64,000 nucleotides of DNA. Origin: Larix kaempferi. Taxonomy: Eukaryota; Streptophyta; Pinopsida; Pinales; Pinaceae. The stretch lies in contig BSBM01000076.1 of NCBI GenBank assembly GCA_027924585.1, positions 2,928,501-2,992,500 of the forward strand, written 5' to 3'. Numbering within the stretch: position 1 is the stretch's first letter; the number at the start of each line of letters is the position of its first letter. The notes under the pieces are model-generated. The model was given only the letters and a program-made list of their open reading frames with translations, was not told the origin of the DNA and ran no database searches. This document shows positions 1 to 13,218 of this stretch, piece by piece. The translations under genes were made by a program, and so were the position numbers.

Positions 1-189
1 CTCGTCTTGGCACAATCTCCCATATGTCATTCTTCATGATGGAATGGTACTCTTCCATCATGGCATCTCTCCAAACTTGATGCTGAGAGGCCTCCTCAAA
101 AGTAGAAGGCTCCGACTCACGAAGACTAGCAACTAATGCTGAACCCAATCTGCCAGGCATCACAACTGTCCGAATGGGATCCTGGGGCC
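1..189 (-). pseudogene. Ty1/copia reverse transcriptase, N-terminal start (fragment)
   Basis: Read on the minus strand, this encodes the usual entry to a copia reverse transcriptase: an acidic linker, then a stretch containing ASQHQVWRDAMMEEYHSI and NDIWEIVPR. In copia pol this lies just after the integrase-RT linker. The catalytic palm (YVDD) would lie to the left, outside the window. The frame is readable only from about 135 leftwards; the linker upstream of it is degraded. It is the same element as the minus-strand copia pieces at 4904-6305, 10866-11504 and 16365-18115, separated from them by solo LTR insertions. Family assignment is secure; activity is very unlikely. Confidence 0.85.
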
Positions 190-3100
190 TGTTGTCCGCC
201 AGATTGCACACCAGCAGCGGAAATCTTTCGAAAGCTGTCTCTTCACTACAAGTGAGAGAGGTGTGGCCTTGGGGGCAAGCAATGAGCCAGGTACTGTCAC
301 CTGAATCCCAAATCCTCCGTTTAGGCAAACTCCTAACGAAGCCAAAGGGGGTAGTCCCTAAAAAAGAGTTGTCTAAGGCTCTTGTGTATTTAAAATGTTT
401 TTGGTGTTGTGATGCGGATGGGTGTTGTTTAGGAGTTTTTTGAAAGTGAGAGACACAATAATACTCTAATGAAACCAAGATAACGCAATCCACATTGCAA
501 GAGAAGATAGAAGATACACTGGATCAGATTATGAATCACTCTTTATACGATAATTAAAACAAGTACTCCAAATTGACAACAAGCAAATAAAGTATATGAT
601 AAAGGACCAGTGCCTTATGGAGTCAAAAAATACTGAGTGATCGAAATGTTGATACAAGTGTTTGAGAAGTAGGTTCTTGAGATCGTTTTGCAACTTATCT
701 TGGTAAATTAAAGATTTTAGTTGTCTTGATTATTAAGGCTAAGAACAAAGGTATCAAAAGGAGTGGAACCTTAACCAAGAAAAGCACTGGCAACCTATTA
801 GGTGATAGGTCGGGAGCACCCAGATTGCAAAGAGGGCAAGTGTGCTTACGGCTTGACCACCCTCGAGTCTGACAGTGGATTCCCGGCACCACCTCTTCAA
901 GAAGAACTCAGTGACTTTGTCTTGATTGGGGTTATGGGTAAAGTTTTAATTAATGTTATCACTTGTGAATTTAACAAGTCTTCCACCTTTCTGAGTACTA
1001 GCCCAACCGTTTCCGGTTGGCAGAGCATACGGGTGTAGGACAAAAACCAAGATAAATTAATTAAAGGGAAATATGGGTAAATTTTTTTATTATTAGAGCA
1101 CTTTGTTCAACTCTCCGACAGAGAGCGCTCTTGACTTGATCTTATGACCACAGTTCAAGAGACTTGCTAATTAACAAATGCCTAATGCAGGGAAAATGCA
1201 AAACTAATAATGCTCTTCGATAGAGAGTGCTCTTGACTTGGATTTGGAACAGTTCAAGAGACTTTGGTTCGTTTTAAGAAGCAGAAGTAGTTTGTAGTAG
1301 CAATATATATCAACTTAAAATGATTTAAACAATGTGGTAGATCAGAAATATATGAAACATTTGCTAACAATGCTACCTGCCAAATAAAATGAAACTGGAA
1401 AATCTAGTGTTCTACAAGACAAATTTTAATCTAAAAGTGGGATCAATCTCCGAACAAGATCAACCACTAGAAGCCACCAGTCTTGGAAACCTTCCAGCTA
1501 GTTGGATGTCCACAAGAAGCTGATGGGGGAACGAGAAGCTACCACAAGATTATGTGGCCTTTGGGATACAATCCCAAAGTTAGCTATTCTCTAGTCAGGG
1601 TTTGGAAGAGAAAATACAAGATGAAAAATGAAATACTGAACAGAAAATAAACTCTAATCTACCCAAGAATCTCTTTCAGGTCAAAGACTGTACTCGGGAG
1701 AGCATGGGGGTAAGTGAATCGGACATGACAACAAAAATAACTTATTAAAATGGAAACTAATCTAAGAGCATATTAAAGATCTAAACTAGAAACTCAAACC
1801 ACTCAAGGACACTACAAGACTTCCCCAAATGGGGGAAGTGAATGTGGGGGCTTAAAAACCCCACTTGCAACTTTATTAAGAGAGTACAAATGCCCTTGGG
1901 AATGAAACCCTTGTAGGGACTTTGAAAGAACTAACTTGTAAAAAATACTTGAACAAGCTTCTAAGAGCTTTTACAAAGGATAAATATTAATCTCTTGGTT
2001 TGGATCGCCCTTTGGTTTCTTGATGGCTCCTTGTATTAGAAGCTTCTTTGTTATGAATTTGATCTTTTCTTTAAATATCTACACAACAAAGCTTAAGCAC
2101 CCGTCATTGTTAATCAAATCGAAAAATAGAATTTGAAACTAAACAAGTCTTAAGATCCAAAATGTAACAATGAAACTAACGAGAACTAACTTAATGTAAA
2201 TCTAAATGCAACTTCTTAAAAGAAACAAAATGCAAACTTCAAATTTAAAAAAGAGCTAAGATGCAAACTAGGCTAACAAGCAAAGATGATAGACTCCTGA
2301 AACTCTGAACTTTTAAACTATTTGCAAGGTTGAGTGAAAGGGTTGAAGGGGCAGCCAATGAACTTTTTCCTTTAGACAGTTAACTCATTGTTTGGATGGC
2401 AACCAATGTAATATTGCTTTATGACAGTCAATTCAACACTGTTTTATGGCAGCCAATGCACCTTTAGATGGCACTGTTTTTTGAGGTATCCAAATGCAAA
2501 TTTTTAAACAGTCAACTCACTGTTTTATGGCAGCCAACACAATCAACCAATGGAATTTAGTGGATTAGTATATTAACAAAATGAAACTAGATAATAACAA
2601 AACATAAGATCTACACTAGTAACTTTGAAATGATGTAACTAACTATTAGAACTTGACAACACTACTACTAACAATCTTTTGTGTTTTTGTTATGTTTTAG
2701 GGCAAAAATAGGGATGGACGAGAGGGGGAGAAGGAGCAAACCTAAGGGCAAATGAAGAGGGTGAAGGAACTAGTGAATGGAGGGAGGAGACTAGAATGGG
2801 ACGAGAGCAAGAGAAGAAAGCCAAAAGGGATAGGACAAATGGGATGAAGGATAGGGGAGTGGGACGAAAGGGCTAGGTGAAGGAGAAGACCTAGGAAGAA
2901 GACACCTAATGGGGTAAGACGAAACTAGGGCAAGGAGGAATAGGCTAGCAAGTCAAATCAAAAGGGTTTCAAAGAGAAGACAAGAGGGCTTGAAGAATGG
3001 GAAGCCTAGGGTAACAAAGTAACCAAATTTAACGGTATTTTTTGATAAATGGATGGATCTTGGAGCAAAACTCTTTGTGCTTCTTCTTGGAACAACCTCA

Positions 3101-4903
3101 ACCCCTATAGATCCTGGAAAGACAACAATGTTAAAAATCACTTGTGATGGTGAAGATGGGCTAGATGCAGCCGAGCTTACACCCTCCTACACCTGGAAAA
3201 ACCTATTCAAAGACAAACAACTCAATGCAAAAGTGAGATCAAATATATGACTAGTATGCTACGAAAACCAAGGTTATATCAATGCTAGTATAACAGAGTA
3301 CGTCCCATTCATATAACTCATTGATCAACATTGCATAATAAACCAAATTGCAAACCAAAAATGGTATATCTTATGTTCTAGAATATAGACTTCTAAAGCT
3401 AGTTACTTGATCAATCACATAAACATTAAATTGAAAGCATAGAAAGAAGTCACCTCACAAGAGAAGCATTCATCAATGTTGCACAAATCGCATGGACCTC
3501 CAAAGTCTAATTTTATTTCAAGATAGCAATTGCTATGATCTAGTACAAATTTGCCAGAGTAATGGTGCACAAAAATTCCATGAGATAACAACCCAAATGG
3601 GCCTCTCTTTATAGTAAAACTAAAAGCTAAAACCCTAGGTCGAATTGGCATAGACATGAAGGTCGAATTCCAATCAAGACTAAGCTTGGAGAGCTAACAA
3701 TGGACAAACTCGAGTTTATGGTAGGTGACAAGAGGATAGGTGGCAAACTCGACTGGGTGATTGCATGGGAAGTATCACCAACCAATAATCAAACTACAAC
3801 AAGGATCCACGTGAGCTAGAGGTAGATATGCGTGAGCTTTGAGAGGAGGGCGAGTAGGTTGGTAGATGACAAGTGGAGTGGTACTAACTCGAATCTTGTG
3901 AAGGGAGCCAAGCTTATGGTAATTGATGAGTCATGAGGGCGCCTACCTTAGGCTTAAATGCACACCCACCAACCCAATTACCACTTGCCAACTCGTCAAA
4001 TCGACTTTTGCATGGGAGAGGGCGAATTAGCTTGAGGAGATTTCTTGCTGGTGACTGGACAGTTGACTTAAGCCACTTGGAGTTGATTGGAATCCTCATA
4101 AATGTCTATTGCCATGTCATTTAGCCTTTTATTTTAATCAAATTGATTAATTTTGGAGAGATTTGGATTATCTCCAAAATATTCAATTTTATTATTTTAA
4201 TTAATAATTTCTCTGTAAATGACTTTTTAGAGAAAATATTAATAATGAGGCTGAATTGACATCCGAAAGTTGGGTTTAGCTGGTCCATGGGTCATGTGTG
4301 ATTTTTGGCTTATGAAACGAGCCATCAAACACTAAATTCGGACCCAGGATGACTGACATATTACAGACTCAAATTTCTCTATTTAAACTATAGAGAAATT
4401 TAATTAAAATTTAAAAATAATTAAAAAATTAAAAACCCCATATCCGACGCGTCCGGTAAAATTTTTCCGAAATTTTTTCTGGGGGTCCTAGAGACTTAGG
4501 ACATGACCAAAACCTATTCTAATAGTTTCTAGTAGGTTTATACATTACAGTTGGACTCTATTAACCCCCTATGGCAAAAATTTCCAAAATCGGGCATTCC
4601 AGCTTTGGAAGAAGCAGGAGAAAAACCAAGAGATTATATCTCGCCTAAAAAGTATAATCTGACGGTGAAAAAACTCCCTGGAATACCTTAGTTGTTTAAT
4701 CCAATCATGGGGAACGGAACCACTCAGACCCTACTAGCACACTTTATTACAAACCCCCATGGGGCCATGGTCATGTCGACTCAAAAACAAAACTTGCTAG
4801 ACCCAAATATCTGAAACCCAGATACTCTGGAAGTGAACACTGATGTGTTCAAACACTGGCGGCTCAATAAGGTTTCAACTATTGTACAAATTAGTTGATA
4901 ACA
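190..4903 (-). mobile_element. Solo LTR X1 of the family X (Tat/Athila-like) giant LTR
   Basis: On the minus strand it runs from TGTTATCAACTAATTTG at 4903 to GGCGGACAACA at 190. Near-identical 5-bp target duplications flank it (GGGCC at 185-189, AGGCC at 4904-4908, one mismatch). Its interior aligns with X2 (11505-16364) and more distantly with the 5' LTR at 58403-61935, which is followed by a primer-binding site. It has no internal domain and no long frame, so it is a solo LTR of 4.7 kb. Conserved hairpins lie at 318-338, 1003-1020, 1097-1163, 1212-1264 and 1820-1838. It splits the copia pol between integrase and RT. Confidence 0.85.
3512..3613 (-). promoter_or_regulatory. X1 LTR core promoter and poly(A) signal
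   Basis: On the minus strand a TATAAA (3613-3608) before GAGAGGCCC is followed about 95 bp later by AATAAA (3517-3512). The same pair at the same spacing occurs in X2 and X3, which fixes the LTR orientation and places R here. Inferred from motif and position only. Confidence 0.6.
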
Positions 4904-6305
4904 AGGCCTACCAAATGCCTTTGCTTCCTCCAAGGTATCACGAAGCCATTTAAGCTTCCTCTTCCTTGAAGGATCCTCCTAGACTGGTCTCTCCTCATCT
5001 GAAGAATTGCCAGAAGCAGATGGTCCAGCAACCTGTGGACCAGTAGCCCGTGAACTAGTCACTGGTGAACCTGTAACTTGAGATCCATATCCTGTCCCCG
5101 AAATACTTGTTGGCTGTAGAACATGTGCCTATAACCTGTGGCCCAGTCACTCCGGAAACCTGTGAACCAGTGATATGCACTGAAGATCCCTGTGTCACCT
5201 GAAGTGTGGAAGCCAGTGGCTCCCCATGCTCCAACTCTCTAGACTTCCTGAAGGTTCTCTCCTCAAATATCACTTCCCGCCTCACAACAACCTTCTTTTG
5301 GCCAGGAAGATAAATGCGGTAAGCCTTCGAAGTCTCATCATAGCCCACAAAAATGCCTCTCTCTGCAGTGGGATCCAACTTTGTCCTCTTCTCAGAAGGG
5401 ACATGAAAGTAAGTCAAACAGCCAAATATACGAAAATGACCAACCTCAGGCTTCTTGCCTGTGAACATCTCCTCATGAGTCTTCCTCCCCAAGGCACGGT
5501 GGGGACTCCTATTCTGCAGCTAAACTGCAGTACTGCAAGCCTCTGCCCAAAGAAGGAAAGGGAGACTCTGATCATGAAGCATAGCTCTTGCTGCTCCCAC
5601 AATAGCCCTATTCTTCCTCTCAGCCACTCCATTCTACTTAGGAGTATATGGAACTGTCAACTGTCTCTGTATGTCCTCCTGCATGCAAAACTCATCGAAC
5701 TTATTGGAGGAATACTCACCCCCATTGTCCGATCTCAAGATCCGAATCCTCCTCCCTGTCTGATTCTCCACAAGAGCTTTGAACTCTTGGAATATCTTCA
5801 AGACTAAAGGTGACTTCTTGCTCCTCAAGAAGTAGATCCAGGTCTTCATGGAATAGTCATCAATGAAGGTCACATAATACTCAAATCTTGTCAAGGAAAC
5901 AAATGACATAGGACCACATATATCTGTATGGATCAAATCAAGTACCCCTACTGACCTGTTGTCACTGCTTGGAAAAACAGTCTTGGTGTACTTTCCCAAA
6001 GCACACCCCCTGCATACATCACTATGCTTTGTGTTGAACTCTGGTAAACTTGTAACCATACTCCTCAACAATCTCAAAGTTGGATGATGCAAGTGGGTCA
6101 TCCTTCGATGCCATAGCTCGCAAAGCTCACTGCTGTTGTTGTGTGCCAAAGCATGCTGGGGCTAAAATAAGAGCTTGTATAGTTTCCCGCATCTAACCCC
6201 AATATCCATGGAGGTAGATAGTCCTGTAGTTTTGAGGAATACCTGTACACGTCCATCCAAGAAACAAACCCCAAGACCCCTATCCTCAATAGTAGAAATT
6301 GATAC
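4904..6305 (-). pseudogene. Ty1/copia integrase (degraded)
   Basis: Minus-strand copia integrase in order. The HHCC zinc module is at about 6000-6125 (WHRRMTH ... CRGC). The catalytic core has the first Asp in HTDICGPM (about 5920) and the second in RSDNGGEY (about 5720). The third catalytic region, NGVAERKN, is at about 5610-5640, and the C-terminal part contains FRIFGC and GIFVGY (about 5330-5440). A TAG stop separates the core from the third catalytic region near 5637, another interrupts the lead-in to HHCC near 6160, and the frame changes again near 5500. Integrase would insert element cDNA; this copy cannot. It continues from the protease at 10866-11504 across L-A and to the RT piece at 1-189 across X1. 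Confidence 0.9.
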
Positions 6306-6323
6306 TTTTATCACATATATATA

Positions 6324-6336
6324 GTAGCCGGGCTAC
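6324..6336. repeat. Subterminal inverted repeat of family L LTR
   Basis: GTAGCC-G-GGCTAC, 18 bp inside the LTR end. Equivalent palindromes sit at the same place in L-B (33283-33295), L-E (18132-18145) and L-J (47040-47052), and as GTAGC-CCT-GCTAC in L-C (36713-36725). Confidence 0.7.
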
Positions 6337-7079
6337 CATACATTATTTTTCAGATTCCAGAGCACATTACAGCCAGTTCCTTTACTTTGAGATGATGAGA
6401 TGAGCAGCTATCTATGGATCACTATCGGATTTTGGACAGCATATGTATTCCCTATGCCATGACTGAGTCTCAGGACACTCAGAGAGATGACCAATGTAGC
6501 CATTATACCTTTGGTACAGAGCAGTTAGTAGTGCCCAGAGTTACAGCAGCAGTTTCAGAGGACAGATGATGGTACAGGTTGATGAGCATTCAGGTATATG
6601 ACTCAGCAGGTATATCATTGTGTTATGGTTATATTGCTTTTATACTTATTCTTATAGCATGTCTTAGCACTTAGTGTCATGATCTGGCGATCATATAGAT
6701 ATGTGGACCTGGTTGATCTTATTATATATATATTATTGTCCCTACTCAGACTTAGAAGTTCACTATTCATACTCATTGGTATTACCCTCCTTAGGGAGAA
6801 TAGAGGTGATCATTCCACCATACCTTGGCTTGCTAGTGTCGGCTCCATCATTCATTGTCTTCATCCATCCATTACCTACCTTTTAGTTTATCACCCTGAC
6901 TTACTACTTGACTAGTGACATGGAGGATCTTTTCCCCACTGTAGCCTCTGTATTGGATGAGCTTCCCTGTTTATTGTGTCTCGGCTCTGAGTTGGTGACA
7001 AAACTTACCTATGGTGAGTTGGAGTTCCTTGGAATTCCCCCTAGTCACTAAAGTTGTGTTGGCTAAACCTGAAACTTTT

Positions 7080-7430
7080 AGTGCTGCCATCAATACAAAA
7101 CCTGGAAAATGAAATGCTATATCTTGTATGAAAAGCCCATTTATGCAATGTGTTTTTGAACACACATGAATGAAAGGCGTGCCAAATGAAAATGGCAATA
7201 AAAATAAAATGTTATATCTTGTGGAAAATAAATACCTAGGTAAACAAGCTGTCCATGACACACCTAGAAGTGCTCAGGTAAACAAGTGCCTTAAAAACAC
7301 ACCTGCAGCAGAAAGCCTAAAAGAAAAAAATGTAAATCTATGCAATGTGTTTGTAAACACACATAGATCAAGGCTATGGAAACTTCAGGCCCAAAAAGCA
7401 ATGGAACTTAAATGCTATATCTAAACAATT
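7080..7430. repeat. Imperfect repeats in L-A U3
   Basis: The phrases GCTATATCTTGT, CAATGTGTTT and AACACACAT recur here, with short inverted repeats such as TGTGTTTTTGAACACA. These resemble the unit expanded into four 91-bp copies in L-J. Apparent short reading frames here are by-products of the repeats. Confidence 0.45.
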
Positions 7431-8892
7431 GCTGGCCGTATTTGTATTATGGATTGTGCGCATCTGTGAAGGTGAATAAACCCTCTTTAAACAACTCATC
7501 CATTTGTGAGACACCGCCATTCCCTGTGTTATTGCTCATTCAGTATATACTATGGTGTATTCCCTTTCCCTTGCCAAAGTGTCACAAAGTCAAGACAGTT
7601 AAGTCATCCCTTAGCCTAGCCAGTTAATTTAAGCCTTCACCCTTCACTAGCAAATTGATCACAACTATGAAGTGAGTATGATCCTGAAAGTCTAGTCTGA
7701 GTAATAATAATAATTAACGACACTATATATTTGGATTTAGATCGCCAGCCATGATTACTCTGTGTTATAATTGTTATTTGAATAAGTTGTAGAGCATATA
7801 TTAACCTTGACACTTTGCAGCAGCTATTGATGATGATCTGAGTTATATTTGGTCTTGGTTAGACCTAGTTTGACCATGGAAGACCATGGGACATGAGACG
7901 TTGGACCTTATGATGATATGGATAGATGATATATGGTCTATGTATACATACATGATGACTCTATGCAGCAGCTACAGGGTTATGATGATGATTCTGGGGT
8001 TACACCAGTGTTTGTATATGTACAGCGCATTATTATTGGCCTTGTTCCGGTATATTGGATATTTATTTTGATCATGCAGAGACTCATATGGTGTATGAGT
8101 ACACATCTTGGATAGATTTGGACCTTCTGAGTCCAATGGGACAGTTTGTTTTCAGTTCCGGGCACGTACAGTGATGATTGAGCCTCAGTAGGTTGTCCCA
8201 GTGCAGTTTTGGTCTGTTGGAGGCCCTGTCGGAGCAGAGATGACTTTTATCCGGTTGACCTAGGGCACTGATGATGGAGGGGGTGGTCCAGCCACTTGTT
8301 TTTACCATATTACCCCCCTTCCGGACACACTGGTGCCCTCACCTTGACAGCGCCAGCACTCCAGGAGGCTGTTTGGGGCAGTTTCACGCTTCCCGAAGCA
8401 TTTCAGAATTGGTAGAAATGGCTATTGAGGAAATCGATTTGGGCTACTGAGGCAAATTTATGGCATGGTATGATCAGTGATGATAGATCGGGACCTTCCA
8501 CACCTTTCCAGTAGTTTCAGCTTCATCGGGGCCCGCATCCATCACTTATGGCACTTTCTGTGGATTTTTGAGGTCTTTTGAGGACCACGACTTCACTATG
8601 GAGGCACGATTTGGTATATTCATGATTATTTTTTGGTTATTGTGCTATGGGGATTGACCAAGGAGGGATAAAATTACCCCTTGGACCCACCATAAGCCTC
8701 TTATGATATTTTGTCATCATGATTTGGTGGGATCCCCTCTCCTAGGGCGATTTTGTCCACTTATTGTTATATTTTATGGCTGATCCATGTATTTTATTGT
8801 TGAGCTCATCTCAACCATTGATTAGATCTTTTGATCTTTTAATCTTAGCCACTCATGTAAAAAGTGGTTAGGATTGTACTCTCTCCCCATCC

Positions 8893-8961
8893 TATTTAAG
8901 GAGGGAGCCTCTCATTGTAAAAGTCATCTAGAGATTTTTGGCTCTTGGCTCTTGGAATAAA
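8893..8961 (+). promoter_or_regulatory. L-A LTR core promoter and poly(A) signal
   Basis: TATTTAAGGAGGGAG at 8893 is followed by AATAAA at 8956-8961. The TATA-like element is kept at the same place in L-B (30731-30737), L-C (34194-34200), L-F (39249-39256), L-G (49260-49267), L-K (55204-55210) and L-E. This defines family L orientation and gives U3 of about 2.6 kb and U5 of about 1.9 kb. Confidence 0.6.
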
Positions 8962-10865
8962 ATTTCTATCTTTTGGAGTACATGCTTGGATTGGAGTGGA
9001 TGTTGTTTGTTTCGATTGTAAATGCTATTGTCCATTGCACTGGAGGATCTATTGTAGCTATCTTGCATATTTGCCATACTTTATTTGCAGGTTAAGAGGG
9101 CGATTTTGACAAGTGCGAATTGGTGGGGAGGCTTGCCCTTCAAGCTTGGAAGAAGTCGTTTTGGGTTTGATAGGGAGTAGTTTTGCCTTTGTGTCAACTA
9201 TTCTATGTTTCTCTCTCTCTTGCTTGTATCTACCTTCAATTTGTTAAACTGATTGATGCTTTGCTCCTTGGCTTGACAGGTTAGAAGGAATCACATGTGG
9301 CTTGGAAAAATTGATTTGGCAAGAGGGCTTCAACAATTCTCCATTTGATCTTTGGCAAAGTAATCCTCGTCTCAACTAGCATTCATCTCTTCATCCAGGT
9401 ATGTCCCAAGAGGTATGATCTTCTCTTCCTTGAATCTTCCATAATTTCTAGATCACAAAAAAAACCCTAATCAAATTAAAACCCTTGTTTTTGGTATTTT
9501 TCAGATCTACTTAGATCTAGCCTTGTTCTTGAAGAGATATTGAAAACCCACCTCTATAGCATCCACCCCTAGTTGGATCTATAGTTTGGTGGTGATTGGC
9601 TAAGAATTGACCCACTTTTCAAGGCAAAAAGCCCTGCTTGACCCAAATCGCACTTCCTAGAGAGAGGCTTGTTGGGCTAGATCTAGCACATGGGTAGGTG
9701 AGATCTCAATTGATTTGCATTCTAGACACTTGATAACCTAAACCCATATCCTTACTTTGGTGAAAACTACCTTGTGGACATCTTTCCATGTTTTAAGGGG
9801 TTGAAACCCCCTTTTGATCTTCTTGGTACCTTAAAACTTAGATCTACTAAGATCTAGCCATTGGATTCACTTGAAATTTTGAAGATACATAGATCGGGGT
9901 ACAAGCCACTTGGATCTACAGTTTGGTGGCCATTGGACTTGATTTGGCCCACCAAACCCATCTTTTGCCCTTCCTTGAGCAAGTCGCATCCCCTTGAAGA
10001 TTTGAGTTGGTCCACTTCTAGGAAGTGGGTGTTTGAGATTTTCGTGGATTTGGAATTCCCATGCCTTGAAACCTAGGTCTATACTGTCCTTTCGTCAAGA
10101 TCCGCCTTGGGGATTGCATTCCTTGTTTTAAGGGATTGTGGTCCACTTAGGGTAATCACTTAAAAACCTAGATCTAGTAAGATCTAACCATTGGATCTCA
10201 CTCAACCCACTTGACTTGGCTTCTAGGTGTCCCGATCTACACTTTGACATACTTTTTGACCCCATTAGCCCATCCAACAAGGCACTAGTCCTTCTCCAAG
10301 CAAGGCGCACTCCTTGGGATTTGTGTCAAACCCTAGATCTAGTACATGGGTACTCCTATAACCAACTCAAACTCATAGATCTAGCCTACATCTAACCTAT
10401 AGTACCAACCTCACACCTAACTTCACTTTGTGGGCCTACCTAGAATCATTTCACACTTCCCAAGAACACAAGACCCATTTGTGTAAGCTTATGGTACTAC
10501 ACCTAGTTATCATACCCCATCATGTGGCCTAAACCATACATAGGTTGAAACATTAACTATCCATTACACCACCTTCAACCATTCCTTAACTCTTAGGTCC
10601 ACTTAGCCTTGCATTGGTTTCCGTAACTCATCATTTACCTACCTTTAGAAACCTTTGTTTGGATCCAATCAACTGTGATTGGGGTATAGGGTCTCCCCCT
10701 TGGTCTAGTTACACCTTGACCTGAAGCGAAGAGTGCCTCGGTTGACGTGACTCCCACATTGCATTGGGAACCGTGGCATCTCTTGGGTCACCTCTTTAGT
10801 TGCCTATCTCCTCTACCGTCCCGGATGGGATACCTCTAGGGGCAACTACAAGTTGTGTGATAACA

Positions 10866-11504
10866 GATACCAAGTTCTTTTTCAGCCCAAGGACAAACAA
10901 CACATCCCTTAGAATCATAGGACTCATGGACTCCCTCTGAAAGGTAATGGTCCCATGGCCAACTGCTCTGAAAATGGTGTCATCTCCCAGTACAACCTCC
11001 ACATCTACACCTGTCTGTGAAAGCTCAAAAAACATCTTTCGAGCACCTGTCATGTGACTCGAAGCTCCACTATCAATATACCAAGTGCTAGTGGTGGATG
11101 CACCCATCTTATGGCCAGTCAACAAAGAATACTCAATCTCCATATCCAAATCAGTGCTGGTAGCAATAGAGGCTCTCTCTCTCTCTCTCAACATGTCCAG
11201 CACAAAGAGAAAAATCTCTCCAAAATCATCAACTTCAACTGAGGCTACTGTCTACTGCTTCTTCTTCTTCATTGGACACTGTGAAGTATGGTGTCCAAAT
11301 CCCTGACAAGCATAGCACTTGATTTTACTCAAGTCTTTCTTCTGCCCACCCTGTTGCTGCTGCTGCTTGGCCCCACTCTGCTTAGGGCCCTTCTTCTTCT
11401 TCTTGCCTTTTGTTGTCCATGCCACATTCTCCTCATCCTCCCTACCCTGTGACGAGCTTCCCTGTACAAGACCTATCTTGGTCTCCTCCTATACAAAATC
11501 ATCC
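10866..11504 (-). pseudogene. Ty1/copia nucleocapsid zinc knuckle and protease
   Basis: Minus strand. A lysine-rich segment leads into a classical CX2CX4HX4C knuckle (CYACQGFGHHTSQC, about 11276-11318). After a linker, the aspartic protease follows with active-site motif DSGASSHMTG (about 11030-11070) and the copia-type tail ending in LFVLGLKKNLVSV. L-A interrupts it at 10865, with pre-integrase sequence resuming at 6305. A TAG or TAA breaks the frame just after the knuckle and near the X2 junction. A (CT)n run at 11173-11188 encodes alternating Arg/Glu. Confident family call; non-functional copy. Confidence 0.9.
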
Positions 11505-13115
11505 TGTTATCAACTGATTTGTACAATAGTTGAAACCTTATTGAGCCGCCAGTGTTGGAACACATCAGTGTTCACTTCCAGAGTATCTGGGTTTCATTGT
11601 ATTTGGGTCTAGCCAGTTTTGGCTAGCCAGTTTTGTTTTTGAGTTGACATGACCATGGCCCCATGGGGGTTTGTATCAGTGTGCTAGTAGGGTCTGAGTG
11701 GCTCGGTCTCCCATGACTGGATTAAAAAACTAAGGTATTCCAGGGAGTTTTTTCACCGTCAGATTATACTTTGCTTCAGGCGAAATATAATCTCTTGGTT
11801 TTTCTCCCGCTTCCTCCAAAGATGGAATGCCCGATTTTGGAAATTTGGCCATGGGGGGTTATTAGGGTCCAACTATAATGTATAAACCTACTAGACACTA
11901 TTAGAATAGGTTTTGGTCATGTCCTAGGTCTCTAGGACCCCCAGAAAAAATTTCGAAAAAATTTTACCGGACGCGTCGGAATTGGGGTTTTTATTATTTT
12001 TAAATTTTAATTAAATTTCTCTATAGTTTAAATAGAGAAATTTGAGTCTGTAATATGTCAGTCATCCGGGGTCCGTTTTCAGCGTTTGATGGCTCGTTTC
12101 ATAAGCCAAAAATCACACACGACCCATGGAGCAGCTAAACCCAACTTTCGGATGTCAATTCCGCCCCATAATTAATATTTTCTCTGAAAAGTCATTTACA
12201 GAGAAATTATTAATTAAAATAATAAAATTGATTATTTTGGAGATAATCCAAATCTCTCCAAAATTAATCAATTTGATTAAAATAAAGGGCTAAATGACAT
12301 GGCAATGAGCATTAAGGAAGATTCCAATCAACTCCAAGCCCATCCAGTCACTCACCCAATCACCAGCAAAGAATCTCTTTGAGCAAAATCGCCCGCCCAC
12401 ATGCAATTTTCGATTTGATGAAGTGTCAGCTGATAGATGGGTTGGTGGTTAGCATTTATGTTAGAGAGGGGCGCCCTCATGACTCACCAATCATTCATGG
12501 CTTGGCTCCCTTTGCTAATTCGTGCCTACACCTACCAATCTACGTGTTTCTCCACAAAGCTAAAATCGTATCTCCCTCAAAACCCTCACGCTATTTCTAT
12601 TGGCTCGTGTTTCCTTGATTGAATTCGTGGATTAGTTGATTTACAATCAGCTCCTTTCATGGATTCGAGTTACATCTACCTATCCACTACGTGTTACCCT
12701 CACACCCACTCGCCCTAGCCTATTCCTCACGTCAATCCCTATTAGATCCACGCTATTCCATTGTTAATTCGTGATTGGTTGGGCTCCCTCGAGTTCTGCC
12801 TACCTCTACCACGTGCCATCCACTAAACTAACTTCAAACTACCACATCCAAGCTCGCCCTCCCACATGGCTCGCGCTTTGCTCACCCTAGCTCGCGTCAA
12901 TCTCATTTGATAGCTCGTTTTTCCCTGTTGTAGCTTGGTTATTGGTTAAATGCCCTCACTTCACACCTACCTCAAGTCGAGCTTTGCCACATAGTGCCTT
13001 TCACCAACCAATAACTCGACTTTGATTGCTAATCACCTCTCCAAGCCACCTCTTGATTGGAATTCGACCTTCTCCATTGCCAAATTCGACCTAGGGTTTT
13101 GGCACTTAGTTTTAG

Positions 13116-13218
13116 TATAAAGAGAGGCCCATTTGGGTTGTTATCTCATGGAGAATTTGAGGCAAACTTACTCTGCCAAAATTGTATATGTGTTATAGCA
13201 TTTGCTAATTGAAATAAA
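13116..13218 (+). promoter_or_regulatory. X2 LTR core promoter and poly(A) signal
   Basis: TATAAAGAGAGGCCC at 13116 and GAAATAAAG (AATAAA 13213-13218). The spacing of 97 bp is the same as in X3 (23681 and 23778). Confidence 0.65.

Larger units (their letters stand above)
6306..10865 (+). mobile_element. Solo LTR L-A (family L)
   Basis: A 4560-bp unit ending in ...TTGTGTGATAACA with a start of TTTTATCACA, a one-base change from the family's TGTTATCACA. It is flanked by the exact 5-bp duplication GATAC (6301-6305 and 10866-10870), so it inserted into the copia pol between protease and integrase. Orientation is taken from TATTTAAG at 8893 and AATAAA at 8956. It contains no internal coding domain. 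It is almost the same sequence as L-B (28765-33311) in reverse; peptides translated from both differ by only a residue or two. Retrotransposon superfamily unknown because no copy here has an internal region. Confidence 0.8.

Noticed and set aside
5226-5807. 193-codon plus-strand frame.
   Set aside because: It is the antisense shadow of the copia integrase.
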